Assembly: GCF_023806625.1 (NCBI RefSeq)
Contig: NZ_JAMTDX010000002.1
Coordinates: 1-53,233, forward strand
DNA: 53,233 bases
DNA from: Accumulibacter sp.
GTDB taxonomy: Bacteria > Pseudomonadota > Gammaproteobacteria > Burkholderiales > Rhodocyclaceae
Reading direction: 5' to 3'
Part shown: positions 51,912 through 53,233 of the stretch, piece by piece
Position numbering within the stretch: position 1 is the first letter of the stretch
How the letters are laid out: every line of letters begins with the position of its first letter
Made by a program: the position numbers and the translations under genes
The notes under the pieces: model-generated
What the model was told of the DNA's origin: nothing
The model's database searches: none
What the model saw: the letters and a program-made list of their open reading frames with translations, nothing else

Positions 51912-53233
51912 ATGCACTTCAACTTCCCGGTGATCATCATCGACAAGGACTACCGCTCGGAGAACACCGGCGGACTGGGCATTCGGGCGCTGGCCAAGGC
52001 GATCGAGAAGAAGGGCTTCGAGGTTTTCGGAGTCACCAGCTTCGGCGACCTGACCTCGTTTGCCCAGCAGCAGAGCCGGGCGTCGACGTTCATCCTGTCG
52101 ATCGACGACGAGGATTTCCGACATGGGCGCGCGGACCAGACGATCGCCGGCCTGCGCGCCTTCGTCAAGGAGATCCGTTGCCGCAACGAGGACATTCCGA
52201 TCTTCCTCTACGGCGAGACACGGACCTCGCGGCACATCCCGAACGACGTGCTCCGCGAACTGCACGGGTTCATCCACATGTTCGAGGATACCGCCGAGTT
52301 CATCGGCCGGTACGTGATCCGCGAGGCGCGTGCCTACCTCGACAGCCTGCCGCCGCCTTTCTTCCGTGCGCTGACGCATTACGCCGAGGACGGGTCGTAT
52401 TCCTGGCACTGTCCTGGCCATTCAGGCGGCGTCGCGTTCCTGAAGAGCCCGGTCGGCCGGATGTTCCACCAGTTCTTCGGCGAGAACATGCTGCGCGCCG
52501 ACGTCTGCAACGCCGTCGAGGAACTCGGGCAACTGCTCGACCACACCGGACCGGTCGCCGCGTCGGAGCGAAACGCGGCCCGGATCTTCAACGCCGACCA
52601 TCTCTTCTTTGTCACCAACGGAACCTCGACGTCGAACAAGATCGTCTGGCACTCGACCGTCGCGCCGGGCGACGTGGTGATCGTCGACCGCAACTGCCAC
52701 AAGTCGGTGCTCCACGCGATCATCATGACCGGCGCGATCCCGGTGTTCCTGATGCCGACCCGGAACCATTACGGAATCATCGGGCCGATCCCCAAGGAGG
52801 AGTTCCGCTTCGAGAACATCCAGAAGAAGATCGACGCCCACCCCTTCGCCCGTTCGGTCAAGGCCAGACCGCGAGTGCTGACGATCACCCAGAGCACCTA
52901 CGACGGGATCCTCTACAACGTCGAGGAAATCAAGGAAATGCTCGACGGCGCGATCGACGCGCTGCACTTCGACGAGGCCTGGCTGCCGCACGCCGCATTC
53001 CACGATTTCTACGGCGACTACCATGCGATCGGCGCCAATCGGCCGCGTTGCCGCGACTCGATGATCTTTTCGACACAGTCGACGCACAAGCTGCTCGCCG
53101 GCCTCTCGCAGGCTTCGCAGATCCTCGTTCAGGACTCCGAGGGCCGGAAGCTCGACCGCGACGTGTTCAATGAAGCCTACCTGATGCACACCTCGACCTC
53201 GCCGCAGTACGCGATCATCGCCTCCTGCGACGT
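51912..53233 (+). CDS. PLP-dependent Orn/Lys/Arg decarboxylase (partial, runs off window)
   Basis: The ATG at 51912 (MHFNFPVIIID) has GGAG at 51903-51906. The first 440 codons are visible. The wing domain (residues 1-130) resembles a receiver-like fold, as in the large inducible class I enzymes. The PLP domain has HCPGHSGGVAF, FVTNGTSTSNK and FDEAWLPHAAFHDFY, and the Schiff-base Lys lies in STQSTHKLLAG (about residue 394). Such enzymes (AdiA, CadA, LdcC, SpeF) make agmatine, cadaverine or putrescine. Which amino acid is used cannot be told from the visible part. The C-terminus, about 300 residues, is outside. Confidence 0.93.
   Translation, partial: MHFNFPVIIIDKDYRSENTGGLGIRALAKAIEKKGFEVFGVTSFGDLTSFAQQQSRASTFILSIDDEDFRHGRADQTIAGLRAFVKEIRCRNEDIPIFLYGETRTSRHIPNDVLRELHGFIHMFEDTAEFIGRYVIREARAYLDSLPPPFFRALTHYAEDGSYSWHCPGHSGGVAFLKSPVGRMFHQFFGENMLRADVCNAVEELGQLLDHTGPVAASERNAARIFNADHLFFVTNGTSTSNKIVWHSTVAPGDVVIVDRNCHKSVLHAIIMTGAIPVFLMPTRNHYGIIGPIPKEEFRFENIQKKIDAHPFARSVKARPRVLTITQSTYDGILYNVEEIKEMLDGAIDALHFDEAWLPHAAFHDFYGDYHAIGANRPRCRDSMIFSTQSTHKLLAGLSQASQILVQDSEGRKLDRDVFNEAYLMHTSTSPQYAIIASCD

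Overview
The window is high-GC DNA (clearly GC-rich by eye; not computed) that reads as a betaproteobacterial chromosome of the Rhodocyclales / 'Candidatus Accumulibacter' type. Pointers are a group I intron of the Azoarcus tRNA-intron type at the left edge, PilB-PilC-PilD type IV pilus genes, a Ralstonia-like hypDE-hoxX-hoxA-hoxB segment, a MaeB malic enzyme, and an mrp-dcd-decarboxylase tail. The taxon is an inference; every gene was assigned by reading motifs, not by database search.

Layout. (1) 1-242: on the minus strand, the 5' exon of an elongator-type tRNA interrupted by a group I intron that runs off the window. (2) 561-637: tRNA-Arg(CCG). Its 3' part (590-637) is repeated perfectly (48 bp) at 24415-24462, so 590-24462 is an integrated element of about 23.8 kb. 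It carries a NYN-domain protein at the left end; a leftward replication/regulation block (AlpA-like regulator, primase-helicase, TubC-N-like protein, two hypotheticals) with large palindromes upstream of alpA; an unrecognised 556-aa protein; a four-gene ATPase / DUF3780 / DUF1156-methylase / PLD-helicase defence operon (the Hma-type arrangement); a second two-gene unit, a large SAMD9-like STAND NTPase followed by a small TOPRIM protein; a repeat cluster resembling a transposon end; and a tyrosine integrase next to the right attachment site. No conjugation or virion genes are present, so it looks like a non-autonomous genomic island or satellite that carries defence cargo.

(3) 24473-30818: chromosome resumes with a GNAT acetyltransferase, an MFS transporter, a lipoprotein, a membrane-anchored HtrA protease, CbpM and CbpA (all leftward), facing two Hsp20 genes across a shared control region with a sigma-32-like promoter: a protein quality-control cluster. 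(4) 31175-37566: tightly overlapping hypD-hypE-hoxX-hoxA-hoxB, for [NiFe]-hydrogenase maturation, CO-ligand supply and H2 sensing. The large-subunit partner of HoxB is not next to it. (5) 37843-53233: lytic transglycosylase, PlsB and an EF-G-like GTPase (leftward), malic enzyme with PTA domain, pilBCD, mrp, dcd and the start of a PLP-dependent Lys/Arg/Orn decarboxylase cut by the window end.

The best candidate for something undescribed is the SAMD9-like STAND / TOPRIM pair at 18797-22771. It sits directly behind a recognisable defence operon, has a lysine-less GAGGTT P-loop like that of the vertebrate SAMD9 proteins, and pairs with a standalone TOPRIM protein, a plausible sensor-plus-nuclease arrangement.
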